This document shows, one piece after another, positions 44,871-57,870 of a stretch of DNA of 64,000 nucleotides; position 1 is the first letter of the stretch; each line of letters starts with the position of its first letter. The translations under genes were made by a program, and so were the position numbers. Source of the DNA: Anagrus nilaparvatae (Eukaryota > Arthropoda > Insecta > Hymenoptera > Mymaridae); assembly GCA_022575985.1 (NCBI GenBank), contig JAKSXM010000014.1, forward strand, positions 5,332,001 to 5,396,000, written 5' to 3'. The notes under the pieces are model-generated. The model ran no database searches, was not told the origin of the DNA, and saw only the letters and a list, made by a program, of their open reading frames with translations.

Positions 44871-45407
44871 TAAGTCCCAAACTCCCAAAATTGAAATTGT
44901 TCCAAGTCCCATTTGACCCCTTTCCCTCCTTAAATCGAACAAATTTGAACTCCCCCCTTGATTTTCAGATTTTCAGGGTACCCCTTCCCTATAAACACTT
45001 ATTATCATGTTCCATGTTAAAATAAATTGAATATTTCTAATTGAGTTTTATTGCATTTAATTGTAATTGTAATTAATTGGAATCAATTGTAACATCAAAA
45101 AGTTGGATTTAATGATGGCTAATTTGATCGGATTTCAATCTAATTGCTTTTTATTCCAACTAATCCTGATTTCATTCAATTGGATTTAATTGTAATTAAA
45201 TTTAATTGTAATTAATGGTAATTGTATTTAATTGAAATTAATTGTAACATAAAATATTTGATTTAATTATGGTTTAATGTGATCGGAGTTTAATCTAGTT
45301 ACCTTTTATTCGAATTAATCGTGATTTTATTTAATTGAATTTAATTGTAATTGTATTTAATTGTATTGAAGTTCAATTGTAATTAAAAGGATACTTCGGT
45401 CAGGGTA

Positions 45408-46440
45408 CAGAATGCGAGCAAGGTATTTTATGCAAGCTTTTCCATCAACTCTGCCAATTGCGGTTTTATAATCATTGTTAGACAAGTATACGTCTTTACC
45501 AATCAAATGCTACAAACGTTAAAGATTGTATGAATATACTTTTTTTAAATTTTAAACATTTTCCAATTATATATTTTACTATATTATACTCGATATTTTA
45601 TTAATAACGAAACAGATTCTTCCAATTACTATAGTTCATTAATTTAATTGCATTTATATAAAAGCAAGGATACATAATTAATAATTTCAGTCAAAAAAAA
45701 ATATCTCCTTTATTTTAAATTTATTTTGTCAACGTTTCACCAGTTTCCAGGCCTCCTTAGGACAAAAATTATCGAAATTAAATTAAATTAATTTTTTTGT
45801 CCTGAGGAGGCCTGGAAACTGACAAAAATTATCGACAAAAATAATCGAAATTAAATTTAATTAATTTTTTTGTCCTGAGGAGGCCTGGAAACTGGGGAAA
45901 CGTTGAAAACATATCTATATTAATAATGGAGATTATTTTTTTGCCTGAAATTGACCATTTAATTTCTATTGAATTTAAATTAATAATTGTTTGAGTAAAA
46001 AATGTTTTCTTCATAAAAAAATGTTTGATTATCTATGCACACTATTTAATTTCAACGTTACTAAATTATAAAGATAATGCTTTAATATAAATTAAAAAAA
46101 ATTCTATCAAAATTACTTTTATTGTTACTTATTTTCATTATAACAATTTTTTGGCTCAATATAAGCCAAAACGTTGTACAATGTATGCTTGGGTCTTCAT
46201 ATCGATATGAAAGTAGTCTTCTTGAAAGTACTACCAAAAAAAATTTATAACCAGTTTGTGTAACTATACAACCAACGAGCATGGAACATGTTTACTCATA
46301 ATAGTAATAAATCGAAAAACCGAAATTACAATAAATAATAAATTCTGAAATATATACTATCCTAAGTCCATAAACTTAAAGTATTCTAAGTTGTTGTTGT
46401 TATCAGGGCTTGATCAGGTCCTGACTCCCACTTCAAATTA
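45408..46440. other. AT-rich stretch with a small palindrome
   Basis: At 45730-45905 CAACGTTTCACCAGTTTCCA and the inverse enclose repeated GAGGAGGCCTGGAAACTG blocks, a ~176-bp foldback with no clear duplication. At 46270 CATGGAACATGTTTACTC is another end of the CATGGAACATG family. Nothing else was recognised. Confidence 0.6.
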
Positions 46441-46454
46441 TTCTAATAAGTCCA

Positions 46455-46600
46455 TTTCACCTCCCTCCCCATAAAAATGTCACTTTTTCACCCCCCTCCC
46501 TAAAAGCGTCAATTTTTTATCCTCCCCCCCTAAAAACGTCAATTTTTCACACCCTCCCCCCTAAAAGCGTCACTTTTTGACCCATTCTACTCCAGGCCCA
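46455..46600. repeat. C-rich minisatellite, inverse of 6530-6770
   Basis: Four units of GTCACTTTTTCACCCCCCTC and CTAAAAGCGTCAATTTTT type, the reverse complement of the unit near 6530. Confidence 0.88.
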
Positions 46601-47315
46601 AATCCTAAATTTTCTCTCCGGACCAAAAAGCAAAAATTTTTTTTTGTAAATATGAGTCTTTTTCTGAGAAAATAAAAAAAATGAATTTCTCTTATTTTCT
46701 TGATTGGAGGCCAAAACACGAAAATATCGGCAAAAAATTGAGGACTGAACCTTATGAGCCAAAAAATGACACGGAGGCTTATTATTAGTAGTACTTTTGG
46801 AAAAAAATACTTTGGTTCCGATTTAAAGACCCGAACATTTATTTTTCGGCGGTTTTGATTAAATAAAATAGTTATATAGAAATTTTAGGAATTTATAATT
46901 AATTTGGAAACACAACTGAATTTTAACCATTGTTTTATAAATTTCACAATTCATAAACCGTTTACTATATTTTATATTTATGCAAATGAAACGAAAAATA
47001 GTGTCATCACTGTCATCAAATAAAAATTTTTTATTCCTCAAACTTATTTTTTTGACATGAGAGCTTTTTGCTATTAATTGGACAGTTCTATTTTCAACAG
47101 TTAAAATATTTTTAAAAAAATTCTTGCATTTTTTTGATAATTGGTGTAAAAAGCTTATAAATGAAAACTTATCACAATAATATTATTTTACTACTTTTCA
47201 ATATGCATAATGAAAATTACCATCTGTTTTTTTTCATCAAAGATTCCTACAGGTATTTCCGAACGAACTGGTGCAGATGCTGAAACGTTGGGACTCCCAT
47301 TTTTTAACTTCTCCA
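46601..47315. other. AT-rich spacer, nothing recognised
   Basis: No gene; short frames are low-complexity. Confidence 0.5.
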
Positions 47316-47329
47316 TACCCTGGTGCAAA

Positions 47330-48000
47330 AGTTAACGTTAAATTTAACGTTAAAATTTAACGTTAAATTTTAGCGTTAATTTTAACGTTAATTTAAGGTA
47401 ACTTTAACGTTAATTTAAGGTAGATTTAACGTTAATTTAATGTTATATTTAACGTTAAATTTAACGTTAAAATTATCGCAGAAAATTAAAGAAAAAAAAT
47501 CTTCATAATTTTGCTAATCTAATTGTACTTATTATGGAAATTACCCTGATGCTTCTAAAATTTAGCATCATTGCTATTTTTTCACAACTAATTTTTTTGA
47601 TCAAATTAATGTTCCTTCTAACATTAATTTTAACATTAAATTTATTATTAAATTTAATGCTAAAATTTAACATTAAATTTAACATTAAATTTAACGTTAA
47701 AATTCAACATTAAATTTAACGTTAAAAATCAACATTAAATTTAACGTTAAAATTCAACATTAAATTTAACATTAAAATTCAACACTAATAAATTATTAAC
47801 GTTAAAATTCAACATTAAATTTAACATTAAAATTCAACACTAAATTTAACGTTAAAATTCAACATTAAATTTAACGTTAAAATTCAACATTAAATTTAAC
47901 GTTAAAGTTCAACATTAAACTTAACATTAAAATTCAACACTAAATTTAACGTTAAAATTCAACATTAAATTTAACGTTAAAATTCAACACTAAATTTGTA
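47330..48000. repeat. TTAACGTTAAATTT subterminal array, left
   Basis: Repeats of TTAACGTTAAATTTAACG type, then ~24-bp units AACGTTAAAATTCAACATTAAATTT. About 140 bp of unique sequence (48000-48150), absent from the right arm, follows it. Confidence 0.93.
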
Positions 48001-49311
48001 AATGTAAATGTAAATATGATTTATTTGTCCAGAACAAAATATGATACAGAAATATAACAGTATATGTATAAAGTTTATAAAAATATAGATGTAACTATGC
48101 AATAAATTATTAATAACATTATATAACATAATTATATCAAATGAAACAATTTTAGTAATTTTAGTTTTTTTAACGATAAAATTTAATGTTAAATTAAACG
48201 TTCAAATCCGATATTAAATTTAACGTTACTTTTAACGTAAAAAAAGCATACAACATAGCAACCAAAGTTTTAGGAACGTTTTTGAAATAAGCCTTTAAAA
48301 TGTTTCAAATGTCCGTAGAAAAACGTTTCCAAACGTTTTATTAATATTTCAGGATGTTTCATCGGCTCCGACTTTTTTCCCTTAAAAATTGCTTTTTGGC
48401 GTATTTACGGACATTTGGTGAAAAAAAAATAAAAAAAATTCAGCATTTTCTTCATTTTTTTATTTTATTAACAGATCAATGAAATACACACAAACACAAA
48501 AAAATTGACAATTTATTAAAACTTTGTTTCGATCAATAAACTACAGCTGGTTTAGTAACATCATTAGAAATTTCTGTAAATAAAAGAAAATATAAATTTT
48601 TTAGCTATTATTCTCTATAAAAGTTTAAATCTGAATAAATTGCATTACCTCTTTATTTTTTCAATTATATTGTATGATCGTTTTAATTTTTTGAAAATGT
48701 AGTCTGAACCTCAAAAGTCAGCTATTATTAACTGCAGATGTGAAATTTTCAATTTAACAGTTTCGATCAGAACTCCATCTTTTCCAAAAAAAGTTTTATA
48801 CCAGATCTCCAATCAGACTCTCAAAAATATTCATTTTTTCTTGAGAAAGTAAATTTCCAATCTCTGAAGATCAAATAAAGTAAAAATATAGTTTTTTACA
48901 CTGTCAGACTGCTGCGCTTAAATTTTTCTTAAAAATTAAGGGAATTCTTAAAAATGGGTAATTTAAGGGACAGGAAATGTTTTTTTGAAAATCAAATTTT
49001 TTGTGTGCGCATAAATCACATCATATACACTGTGAAAATTCTTGTCCGGGTAATTAATATCTGGGTAGTAAATTTATGCTACCGAGATATAAAAAGGTTA
49101 CTACCTATATAGTAATTACCAGATTTTACACTATATGTATCAAGAGTATCAAGTATGTGTAAAAAATTTTTTTTTTTCTTTGAAATCTCCTCTTTAATTT
49201 TTAAACGCGATCTTCTCGAAGCAGGCTTTCTTAAATTGACATGCAAGTTCGGGCGATAACTATTTCACCGATTTACTTTAAGTTTGATGAGTAGTTAAAA
49301 AAATATATTAA

Positions 49312-49691
49312 CATGGAATATGTTTATAGGGAAGGAGTACTTGAGTCCTTGAAAATTAAGGGGGGGGGAGGGGTAAATTTGTCCTACTTAAGGGGGTCGG
49401 TCAAATTTGTCCTATTTAAGTGCGGGGGGGTCAAATGAGACTTGGAATAATTAAGAGACTTTGAAAAATATAGACTTCAGGACTTAGGATAATACACGTT
49501 TATAGACTTAGAATAATATCGATTTAGGGACTTGGAATAATTCAGGTTTAGGGAATCAAAATAGTTTGGGTTTAGAATCTTAACAGCTAGTCAGGTGATA
49601 ATTATAAATTATAAAATTAGAAAATTGTATTGTAATGTCTGTAAGATTTGTATTATACTTAGTCCTCAGCTGTAAGTAAACATGTTCCATG
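49312..49691. mobile_element. CATGGAACATG element, left arm
   Basis: Inverted relative to 22487-23040, with the same order: CATGGAATATG end, C/G-run minisatellite (49355-49435), TTTAGGGACTTGGAATAATT repeats, CATGTTCCATG end. It pairs with 53468-53871 across the palindrome, so it was in the arm before the arm duplicated. Confidence 0.8.
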
Positions 49692-52600
49692 CATTTAGGT
49701 TGTGTTTACACAAACCAGTTATAAGTTTTTTTGATGGGCTGACTTCGAATTTTTTTTTTTTAAAGTTCTCGAAAAGTTTTTACAGCCTTGAGCCGAACTT
49801 AGCTAAATTAATACCTGAATCAATAATAATCCGTAATTCCCTCAAGGACGCACTGGCCAATGAATTTCCGAATAATGGTATATTTGCATTTCTACGAGAA
49901 AATACGTTTTATGAGCACCAAAAATGAAAAAAAAAAATTGAGTAGGCCGCGACTACCACCATGATTTTCTGGTAGTTTTTACCCTATAAAATGCAAAAAA
50001 ACGTGAAAACGGAATCGGCAATAGATGCCAAAAAGATTTTGCCACTCATATGTCAAAAACCGTGTTTTTCGTATCTGAGCTACCCCAAATTTTCAAAATA
50101 ACTTTTTAGGTAAATAAAATTTAAAAATCTAGATAAAAAAATCTGATTGCTAGGAAGGAACCTTTCCAGAAGAAAAAAAAAATTTCTTTTTATGATGAAA
50201 CTTAGCCAAGTTATCGTCAATTTAGGATTTTCTACAATCAGATTAAAAAAAATTATTATTTTATGATGAAAATCGAGCTATCTAGTTATGCATATTTTAT
50301 GTTCAGAAACAGACTTAATTCAATAGGATTTCTATCATTTTTAAGACAAATTTCAGCAATAATATGCATAATATTTTCTTGGTTTTCATCGTAAAATAAC
50401 AAATTTTTTTTTTAAATCATATTATTTTTGCCTGAGTATTCATTTCTTTAAGGGGAATTTTTTCTTTGAAAATTTATATAAATTTAAAGATATCTCTTTA
50501 AAAAATTAAGGATAAATTTTCAAAGAAAAAATTCTCCGAGCAAACAAACTATAAAAAGACCCAAATCCACAGTTTTGAATCCACCAAAGTCTTGGAAATG
50601 TTTCCCTCTTCTTGGATTTTCAATTTTTTGTTAACATTTTCTGAAAATTAGGTATTTTCAAAAAAGTTCGGATTTTCTAATCTTCTTATATGCTAATTAT
50701 GTCTGTTAGACAGTTTTTGGTATAGCTGGCGTAGTTATTAATTAATTATCTAATTGAAAATATCAAGTTAATACTTTCATAGATAAAAATTATACTACAT
50801 CTGAAAAGAAAAGAAAAATTAGTGATTTTTGTATTTTTTAAAGAAAAGTTTTTGAGACAAAAATTTTCGAAAAATTAAGTATCAGATTGAAGGTAACGAA
50901 TAAAAACGATAATTCTAGGTATTAGAACTTTCATAGAAAAAAATTTAGTTTTTGGTACAAAATGAAAAAATTAATACCCTGCCAACTAGCTGGCACTAAG
51001 GTTCCTCAAACAATGAGCTCAATACTTCAATATGCCACAGATATCACCGGTTACAAGCATGCAATCATAGTTACATACATTTCTATTAAATTTTAAAAGT
51101 TTTTTTTATTCATCGAAAATTTTGGAACAAATTTTCAAATAATTAAATATCAGATTCGAGATATCGAGTAAAAACCATATTTTCAAATATAAGTACTTTC
51201 ACGGAACTAAATGAAGTATTACACTAAAAAAAAAAAAAAATAATGCTGTTTTTTAATTATTTGGTTTTTTTAATTTTGAGAAAAAAAATTTGAAAAAATT
51301 CGGTATCATATCCAAAAAATTACTATAAACGAACTTTCTAAAACTAGTACTCTCATAGAAATAAATTAGGTACTACGTCCAAAAAGAAAAAATATTGGTG
51401 TTTTTTGTATTTTTTTGCAAAAAAAATTTTAGGAAAAAAATTAAAAAAAAAATTAAGTATTAGATTCGAGATATCGAATAAAAATCATACTTTCAAATAT
51501 AAGTACTATCATGGAAATAAATGAGGTATTACCTCCAAAAAAAAAAAAAAAAAAGTAATTTAAGATTTTTTAATGAAAATATTTTTGAAAAAAAAATTAG
51601 GTCCTAATTCCATAATGGTTGTAAAATATCACCGGTTACAATATTTTCAGATATTAGTAAAAAAATAATTGTGTTTTTTAATTTTTTTATGTAAAAAATT
51701 TAAAAAAAATTTTTTTAAAAAAAGTACGTATCAGAAAGAGAAATCCTTTAGAAACGATAATTCTAGATACTCGTATTTTAGAAATTAAGTAAGAAATTAA
51801 GAAAAAATTATTTAAAAAATTAAGTACTACGTGCTAAAAAAAATATTTTTTAGTGGCAAAAATTGACTATAAACGATATTTCTATATTGAAAATAGCCTG
51901 TTTCTGAACTTTAAACATCCATTACTCGCTTTATTTTCATCGTAAAATAATAATTTTTTTTTTTTAATCGATTAATTTTTCCCTGGAAATTCCTGGAAAA
52001 AAAACATTTTTATTGACAATAATTCAATTTTTAGGTCCAAAGCCTTTGAAAACTGCAAGTAGAAAAATTTACTTAACACAGTTTTTGACCTAAAAATTGA
52101 AATTTTCTCAATAAAAATAATTTTTTTCTTAAAGAAATGAATACTCAGGGAAAAATAATATAATTAAAAAAAAAAAATTTGTTATTTTACGGTGAAAATC
52201 GAGCAAATATTATGCATATTATTGCTGAAATTTGTTTTAAAAATAATTGAAATCCTATTGAATTAAGCATGTTTCTGAACATAAAATATGCATGGCTAGC
52301 TTGATTTTCATCGTAAAATAATAATTTTTCTTAAAATATTGATTAACTCTTTCCTGAGGAATTGCCCCCACAACAAGTCACGTGATACACGCTTCACGCA
52401 GTTTATTTTACTTTATTTCTTAAATATATTAATTTATTTAAAATAAAATATTTGATAAATCATTCGTAAATAACTAATATTTTTATATTTAAAGAATAAA
52501 AATAATTTTAAACGTTAGTTACTATACATAGCTGTATAGCACTACTTCATACACTCATACTAATGTAAGTCACACAGAGAACGATTTAGGGAGATTCCTC

Positions 52601-53467
52601 AGGAAAGAGTTAATTTTTCCCAGAGTATTCATTTCTTCAAGAAAAAAATCCTTTTTATTGACAAAATTTTAATGTGTATATAGGTCAGAAGCCTTTGAAA
52701 ACTGTAAGTAGAAAAATTTATTTAACACAGATTTTTACTGGTTTTTGACCTAAAAGTTGAAATGTGATAAAAGAAAAATGATTTTTTTCTTGAAGAAAAT
52801 AAATACTCAGAGAAAAAGTAAACGATTAAAAAAAAAAAATAACCATAATAATCAAGCAAATAATGCATATTTTATGTTCAGAAACAGGCTTTTTCAATAT
52901 CTTTTTTAAGACAATCTGATTGTAGAAAATCTTAAATTGACGATAACTTGGCTAAGTTTCATCGTAAAAAGAAATATTTTTTTTCTTCTGGAAAGCTTCT
53001 TTCCTAGCAATCAGATTTTTTTATCTAGATTTTTAAATTTTATTTACCTAAAAAGTTATTTTGAAAATTTGGGGTAGCTCAGATACGAAAAACACGGTTT
53101 TTGACATATGAGTGGCAAAATCTTTTTGGCATCTATTGCCGATTCCGTTTTCACGTTTTTTTGCATTTTATAGGGTAAAAACTACCAGAAAATCATGGTG
53201 GTAGTCGCGGCCTAGTCAATTTTTTTTTTTTTCGTTTTTAGTGCTGATAAAACGTATTTCCTCGTAGAAATGCAAATATACCATTATTCGGAAATTCATT
53301 GGCCAGTGCATCCTTGAGGGGATTACAGATTATTTTTTATTCAGGTATTAATTTAGCTAAGTTCGGCCCTAAGCTGTAAAAACTTTTCGAGAACTTTAAA
53401 AAAAAAAAATTTGAAGTCAGCCCATCAAAAAAACTTATAACTGGTCTGTGTAAACACAACCTAAATG

Positions 53468-53871
53468 CATGGAAGATGTTTACTTCCAGCTGAGGACTAA
53501 GTATAATACAAATCTTAAAAAGATTACAATACAATATTCTAATTTTATAATTAGTAATTATCACCTGACTAGCTGTTAAGATTCTAAACCCAAACTATTT
53601 TGATTCCCTAAACCTGAATTATTCCAAGTCCCTAAATCGATATTATTCTAAGTCCATAAACGTGTATTATCCTAAGTCCTTAAGTCTAGATTTTTCAAAG
53701 TCTCTTAATTACTCCAAGTCTCATTTGACCCCCCCCCCCCTTAAATAGGAAAAATTTTACCCCCCACTTAAATAGGACAAATTTGACCACCCTCCTTAAA
53801 TAGGACAAATTTAACCTCCCCCCTTAATTTTCAAGTTCTCAAGTACTCCCTCCCTATAAACATGTTCCATG
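53468..53871. mobile_element. CATGGAACATG element, right arm
   Basis: Mirror partner of 49312-49691; 403 bp, with four C-run units at 53728-53825. Confidence 0.8.
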
Positions 53872-55009
53872 TTAATATATTTTTCTTGTCAGCGGCCAGA
53901 AAGCACGTATTTCCCGGAAAAAAAGCGTTTTTTCGCTACTGACGAAGAAAAATCGTATACGACCCTTGTCCATAAATAAAGAATTACCCAAATCGCAGTT
54001 TACCATCCTCGGCTTCGCCTCGGAAGGTAATTTACGTGCGATTTGGACCATTATTTAATTTTCTGGACACCAGCCGTGAATATACTATTTTTAACTACTC
54101 ATCAAACTTGCGCCCGAACTTGCACGTCAATTTAAGAAAGCCTGCTTCGAGAAGATAGCGTTTAAAAATTAAAGAGGAGATTTTGAAGAAATAAAAATAT
54201 TTTTTACAGTGTATATGATGTGATTTATGCGCACACAAAAAATTCGATTTTCAAAAAAACATTTACTGTCCCTTAAATTAATGTCCCTTAAATTACCCAT
54301 GTTTAAGAATTTGCTTAATTTTTAAGAAAAATTTAAGCGCAGCAATCTGACAGTGTGAAAAACTATATTTTTACTTTTTTTGATCTTCAGAGATTGGAAA
54401 TTTACTTTCACAAGAAAAAATGAATATTTTTGAGAGTCTGATAGGAGATCTGGTATAAAACTTTTTTTGGAAAAGATGGAGTTCTGATCGAAACTGTTAA
54501 ATTGAAAATTTCACATATGCAGTTAATAATAGCTGACTTTTGAGGTTCAGACTACATTTTCAAAAAATTAAAACGATCATATAATATAATTGAAAAAATA
54601 AATAGGTAATGCAATTTATTCAGATTTAAACTTTTATGGAGAATAATAGCTAAAAAATTTATATGTTCTTTTATTTACAGAAATTTCTAATGATGTTACT
54701 AAACCAGCTGTAGTTTATTGATCGAAATAAAGTTTTAATAAATTGTCAATTTTTTTGTGTTTGTGTGCATTTCATTGATTTGTTAATAAAATAAAAAAAT
54801 GAAGAAAATACTAAATTTTTTTATTTTTTTTCACCAATTGTCCGTAAATACGCCAAAAAGCAATTTTTAAGGGAAAAAAGTCGGAGCCGATGAAACTTCC
54901 TGAAATATTAATAAAACGTTTGGAAACGTTTTTCTACGGACATTTGAAACATTTTAAAGGCTTATTTCAAAAACGTTTCTAAAACTTTGGTTGTTATGCT
55001 TTTTTTACG

Positions 55010-55468
55010 TTAAAATTAACGTTAAATTTAATATCGGATTTGAACGTTTAATTTAACATTAAATTTTAACGTTAAATTTAGTGTTGAATTTTAACGTGTT
55101 AAATTTAGTGTTGAATTTTAACGTTAAATTTAGTGTTGAATTTTAACGTTAAATTTAATGTTAAATTTAATGTTAGAACGAACATTAATTTGATCAAAAA
55201 ATTTAGTTGTGAAAAAATAGTAATGATGCTAAATTTTAGAAGCATCAGGGTAATTTCCATAATAAGCACAATTGGATTAGCAAAATTATGGAGATTTTTT
55301 TTCTTTAATTTTCTGCGATAATTTTAACGTTAAATTTAACGTTAAATTTAACATTAAATTAACGTTAAATCTACCTTAAATTAACGTTAAAGTTACCTTA
55401 AATTAACGTTAAAATTAACGTTAAAATTTAACGTTAAATTTTAACGTTAAATTTAACGTTAACTTTTG
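55010..55468. repeat. TTAACG subterminal array, right
   Basis: Inverse of the left array, somewhat shorter. The block 55180-55330 (TTTAGTTGTGAAAAAATAG) corresponds to 47500-47620 on the left. Confidence 0.92.
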
Positions 55469-55794
55469 CACCAGGGTACCTCTTCTTTACTTATAACTAC
55501 TGGATCAAAAAACTGGAATGAAAACTTCGATATAAATCGAAAAAATGCGATTAATCGCAAAAATTCGATAAAAAAAACGTAAGTCAAACCATATATCTCA
55601 GCCTTCTCCGATCGTGAGTTATATGTAAAAATATGTCCCTCTCACTTAGAAGCAATGAATTTAGAGTGAGAGAAAAAAAAGAGATATATATAAGCAAAGC
55701 TAGCTTTTGCTTGCGATGGAGGGTCGCGTGACCGCCCCCCCTCAATCCCATAAATCCAAAGCTAACGCTTTGGCTTGATATACGCATATTTCAA

Positions 55795-56130
55795 CAATTA
55801 TACGATAAAATTAGTAAATTTACGAAAAATTAGTAAATATTCGAAAAAATTCGCGATTTTTACTAATTTTGGTAAATTTGCGACAAATGCAGTAAATTAA
55901 CGATTTATTTTTTCGTAAATTTTCGACAAAATCGTAAATTTACAACTATAAGTCATAATTTTATAATTTTCGTCGAAAAATTTCGAATTTTAATTGAAAT
56001 GAAATTTACAAAAAAATAAATCGTTAATTTACTAAATTTGTCGCAAATTTACCAAACTTAGTAAATTTACGATTTTTGTCACAAAATCGCGAATGTTTTT
56101 GAAAATTTACTAATTTTATCGTATAATCAC
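55795..56130. mobile_element. Degenerate TTTACGA-rich palindrome
   Basis: The inverted arms TACGATAAAATTAGTAAATT and the inverse meet near 55965, with many GTAAATTTGCGACAAATGC-like units. No duplication was resolved. The preceding 55480-55790 (with CTAGCTTTTGCTTGCGATGG) is unassigned. Confidence 0.7.
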
Positions 56131-56759
56131 ACGATTTATTTTTAACAGTGTATCTATTTTTTTATAAGGAATTAATAACTAAAAACGTTAGTTTTAATTA
56201 AACGTTAGTTAAAAATTATAGTTTAAGAAATTACGTTTGTTCTCGTTTTTAGATCTGATATCTGAGTTTGATGAGACTTTTGTAGCAAAATTTTTTGTTT
56301 CAAGAAATAAAAAAAAGAATTACTTTTTTTCTTTTCCAAAGTAAAACCTAAAATTATTCCATGGGAAAACTAGTTTCAGGGAATTCGTTATTAATTAATT
56401 TCTTGGATCTGATACCTGAATTTGTAAACACTTTTGTCTGAAAATGTTTTTTTTTCTAATTTTGGACGTAATATACTTAACAGTTTTACATAGAGGTTCA
56501 GGTATTAGGAATTTTTTTATCCATCTTTTTTGCATGTGAGACAGATACATGAATATGTAAAAAATTTTGTCTCAAACTTTTTGCTCAAAAATTAAAAGAA
56601 CTCTTTTCCCCAACACTAAAAATTTATTTTTTAATATTTTATAAATTATTTTGCTCTAATAAAGTACCCAGTAACTCTTATGAATTGTAAACTTTAACTA
56701 AAAGTGTTAAAAAGTGAATTTCTTTACAAGCAAAATATGTATAATATAAGTATATATAT
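56131..56759. other. AT-rich spacer
   Basis: No gene or clear repeat. Confidence 0.5.
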
Positions 56760-57870
56760 TAGAGTGTGTCTTATTTTTTTTTTTTCGATATTTTTTGGCT
56801 CCCCCATTTTTTTCAAATATTTAGGTCAAAAAAACCCCCAGCTCCAAGGATTTTGCTTTTTAAGTTTTTTAACCCGTGCCACCGAGCACTTGAAGTTTCC
56901 CATTTAAATAACACGGGAATTTTGGGTTTTTAGCTACACAAATTTTTACAAAATCCAAAAAGCGTTTTAAAAAGCTAATTTTTACTGAAAACATACTTTT
57001 ATGTGTTGTAAAGACATGCAAAAAGCCCTGCATTTATTCCAAAGGGTATTTTGGGGCTAAAAACGCAAATTTACATGTTGGCTAAATCTTACAAAACAGG
57101 ATTTTTTGGTAATTTTCGATAAAACGCTACAACCTCAAAAATGAACCAAAATACTTCTGGTTGTTTTACTTTTTTTAGTGCAAGTGTCACCTTTCAAACG
57201 CCGTAAACCGCATTCTTTTATCACTGATTCTCTCAGCGCTATAGTCAATTAACCTACTGGTAATTTTCGACTAAAAATAACCAATTTTTGAATTTTCTTA
57301 AATGTAATTTTTGACGAAATTGAGCTTTATAGGTCTTAAAAATTTTCTACAAGCTTCAAATTTACAAAAATATTTTACTCACTGCTTTTCAATAAATTAT
57401 TAACCAGAGATGATAATTTAAAATCATAGTCCCAATTTCAGGGTTTAAAAAAAAAATCAATTTTTATCATTATCTTTGAAAAACGATATCTTAAAAACTA
57501 TTTAAAGAAAAGAGACGAGTGAAAAATTTTTGAAAACTTGAAGCTTGCAGAAAACTTCTAAGGCCTATAAAACTCAATTTTGTCGAAAATTACAATTTTG
57601 GCAGGAATTTAAGCAAATTTAAAAATTGGGCCTTTCGGGTCAAAAATTACGGTTTACGTCGTTTGAAAGGTGACACTTACACACAAAAAAAAGTAGAATA
57701 ACCAGAAGTGTTTTGTTTAATTTTTGAGATTGCAGCGTTTTATTAAAAATTACCGAAAAACCCTATTTTATAAGATTGAGCCAACATGTAAATTTGCGTT
57801 TCTAGCCCCAAAATTCCCTTTGGAATGAATGCAGGGCTGTTTGCATGTCTTTACAATATATAAAAGTATA
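56760..57870. mobile_element. hAT-like foldback MITE, right end missing
   Basis: Starts TAGAGTGTGTC and follows the 13656-14701 element: CCAAGGATTTTGC, CCCATTTAAATAACA, CCAAAGGG, then the core with AATTTTGGCAGGAATTTAAG and the start of the right arm (CCCTTTGGAATGAATGCAGG). After CATGTCTTTACAATAT the sequence becomes AT-rich without the terminal inverse, so the right end is lost or was replaced. Confidence 0.78.

Larger units (their letters stand above)
36045..45405. mobile_element. Large foldback element with TA-flanked CCCTGACCGAAGTATCC ends
   Basis: The left end CCCTGACCGAAGTATCCTTT (36045) and the right end, its inverse (to 45405), are each flanked by TA. The subterminal arms are short AATT-based repeats (AATTCAATTACAATTAAAT). 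The left arm is 36045-36075 plus 40842-41190, and the right arm is about 45030-45405. A copia element entered the left arm 31 bp from its end. Without the copia and its target repeat the element is ~4.6 kb, and it carries two MITEs and a truncated hAT-like fragment in its middle. No transposase was found. A TA duplication is typical of Tc1/mariner-type transposition; the superfamily is inferred from that only. Confidence 0.85.
47318..55476. mobile_element. 8.2-kb foldback element, TA-flanked, with TTAACG subterminal arrays
   Basis: The left end CCCTGGTGCAAAAGTTAACG (47318) and the right end, its inverse (to 55476), are each flanked by TA (47316-47317, 55477-55478). Both arms run from TTAACG-rich arrays through AAACGTTTCCAAACGTTTTA, CTCTCAAAAATATTCATTTT, a CATGGAACATG element and ACCATGATTTTCTGGTAG. 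They are inverted copies over about 3 kb each. They differ by substitutions and indels, so this is not an assembly mirror. The centre (about 50500-52000) holds TAGTACTTTCATAGAAATAAA repeats. No transposase is present; frames at 49682 and 53337 are mirror shadows. Confidence 0.93.

Noticed and set aside
49682..53564. Frames of 81 and 75 residues with the same protein start
   Set aside because: Mirror copies in the arms of the 8.2-kb palindrome; no family and low complexity.
47318..55476. Assembly mirror artefact
   Set aside because: The arms differ by many substitutions and indels and have clean TA-flanked ends, so a simple mirror join is unlikely.
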